Assembly: GCA_008011715.2 (NCBI GenBank)
Contig: CP136508.1
Span: 4,154,001-4,218,000, forward strand
Length of the DNA stretch: 64,000 bases
Source of the DNA: [Empedobacter] haloabium
GTDB lineage: Bacteria > Pseudomonadota > Gammaproteobacteria > Burkholderiales > Burkholderiaceae_D
Reading direction: 5' to 3'
The notes under the pieces are model-generated. The model worked only from the letters and a program-made list of their open reading frames with translations. It ran no database searches and had not been told where the DNA came from. Every line of letters begins with the position of its first letter. Position 1 is the stretch's first letter. Below, piece after piece: positions 63,511 through 64,000 of this stretch. The position numbers were made by a program, and so were the translations under genes.

Positions 63511-64000
63511 ACCGCCTTGATCTCGTCGATGTACATGCCGGCATAGCGCACGCCGAAGTACAGGATGAACAGGTAGCAGGCGGCCGGCACCAGGAACGAC
63601 AGCTGCAGGCCGATGGCATCGGCCAGGAAGCCCTGCACGAACGGCACGATGGCACCGCCGACGATGGCCATGCACAGGATGCCGGAGCCCTGCCCCGTCT
63701 GCGCGCCCAGCTTGTGCAGCGCCATGCTGAAGATGGTGGGGAACATGATGGAGTTGAACAGGCCGACGGCGATCAGCGCCCACATCGCGAGCGTGCCCTG
63801 CCCGAATACCGCCAGCAGCACCAGCACGATCGTGGCCGTGGCGTTGAACGCCAGCGCCTTGCCCGGGCTGACGTGGCGCATGACGGCGAAACCGACGAAG
63901 CGGCCCACCATGGCGCCACCCCAGTACCAGCTGACGTAGTTGGCGGCGGCCGCGTGCGACAGCCCGGCGATGCGGTCCTCGCCCAGGAAATTGATCAGGA
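63507..64000 (-). CDS. sugar MFS transporter, FucP/GluP type (5' part outside the window)
   Basis: The C-terminal ~163 residues of a major facilitator; the frame runs off the right edge. Visible membrane segments include [40 protein letters not shown] and [40 protein letters not shown] and [18 protein letters not shown] are hallmarks of FucP/glucose-galactose type symporters. It would import the monosaccharides released by the glycosidases of this operon. It is the first visible gene of the minus-strand run. Confidence 0.85.
   Translation of the reverse strand, partial: LINFLGEDRIAGLSHAAAANYVSWYWGGAMVGRFVGFAVMRHVSPGKALAFNATATIVLVLLAVFGQGTLAMWALIAVGLFNSIMFPTIFSMALHKLGAQTGQGSGILCMAIVGGAIVPFVQGFLADAIGLQLSFLVPAACYLFILYFGVRYAGMYIDEIKAV

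Noticed and set aside
63511..63783. GH3 start further upstream
   Set aside because: The upstream codons are an out-of-frame reading of the MFS gene; the signal peptide begins at 63510.

Overview
The window is GC-rich and densely packed, and it reads as a chromosomal piece of a betaproteobacterium, most likely Oxalobacteraceae of the Massilia/Pseudoduganella/Duganella type. This is an inference from gene order (tpiA-secG-tRNA-Leu-nuoA to nuoN-DUF2818-NUDIX), from protein character and from the repeat style; no database search was possible. No rRNA, CRISPR array, insertion sequence or prophage is seen.

Layout. 1-9.2 kb holds housekeeping and accessory genes: a partial glutathione S-transferase, sppA, a sodium:solute symporter, dgt with an overlapping acyl-CoA-dehydrogenase-like gene, DUF3861, an MFS exporter, DUF3820, a PPC-domain protein and a KGG stress protein. 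9.2-15.8 kb holds a second GST, an overlapping EAL/HDOD signalling pair, a divergent LysR/pirin pair and ribA. 15.9-21.6 kb is a tight plus-strand run: an exported trypsin-like protease, an FHA-membrane protein, heme oxygenase (bphO), bacteriophytochrome histidine kinase (bphP) and a GNAT acetyltransferase, mostly joined by ATGA overlaps. 21.6-24.5 kb (minus strand) has a KfrA-like coiled-coil DNA-binding protein downstream of a CPA2 cation/proton antiporter, a 68-bp tandem repeat, and two small membrane proteins of unknown role. 24.5-27.7 kb carries a VOC protein, a small unknown, ispF, ispD, a secreted HExxH protein and a NUDIX ADP-ribose pyrophosphatase.

27.8-42.7 kb is the complete 14-gene complex I operon nuoA-N plus DUF2818, preceded by a tRNA-Leu(GAG) gene with its own terminator, then secG, tpiA and a quinone oxidoreductase. 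45.4-51.6 kb is an orphan type VI secretion cargo operon: vgrG, an alpha/beta-hydrolase effector resembling Tle4, a lipoprotein immunity protein resembling Tli4, and a PAAR spike tip. The effector and most of the immunity gene are clearly poorer in GC than their surroundings. 51.7-53.7 kb holds DUF4291, a Sel1-repeat protein and a GIN-domain (DUF2807) protein.

54.0 kb to the end is a polysaccharide utilization locus: a TonB-dependent receptor on the plus strand faces a minus-strand operon of sugar MFS transporter, GH3, GH5 mannanase-like, GH27 alpha-galactosidase and two SGNH/acetyl-esterase-type enzymes. Together these fit removal of acetyl and galactosyl groups from (galacto)(gluco)mannan, cleavage of its backbone and uptake of the products. 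Several intergenic regions carry strong hairpins built from GGGGAC/GGGGTC-type arms, which look like a dispersed repeat family that also serves as terminators.
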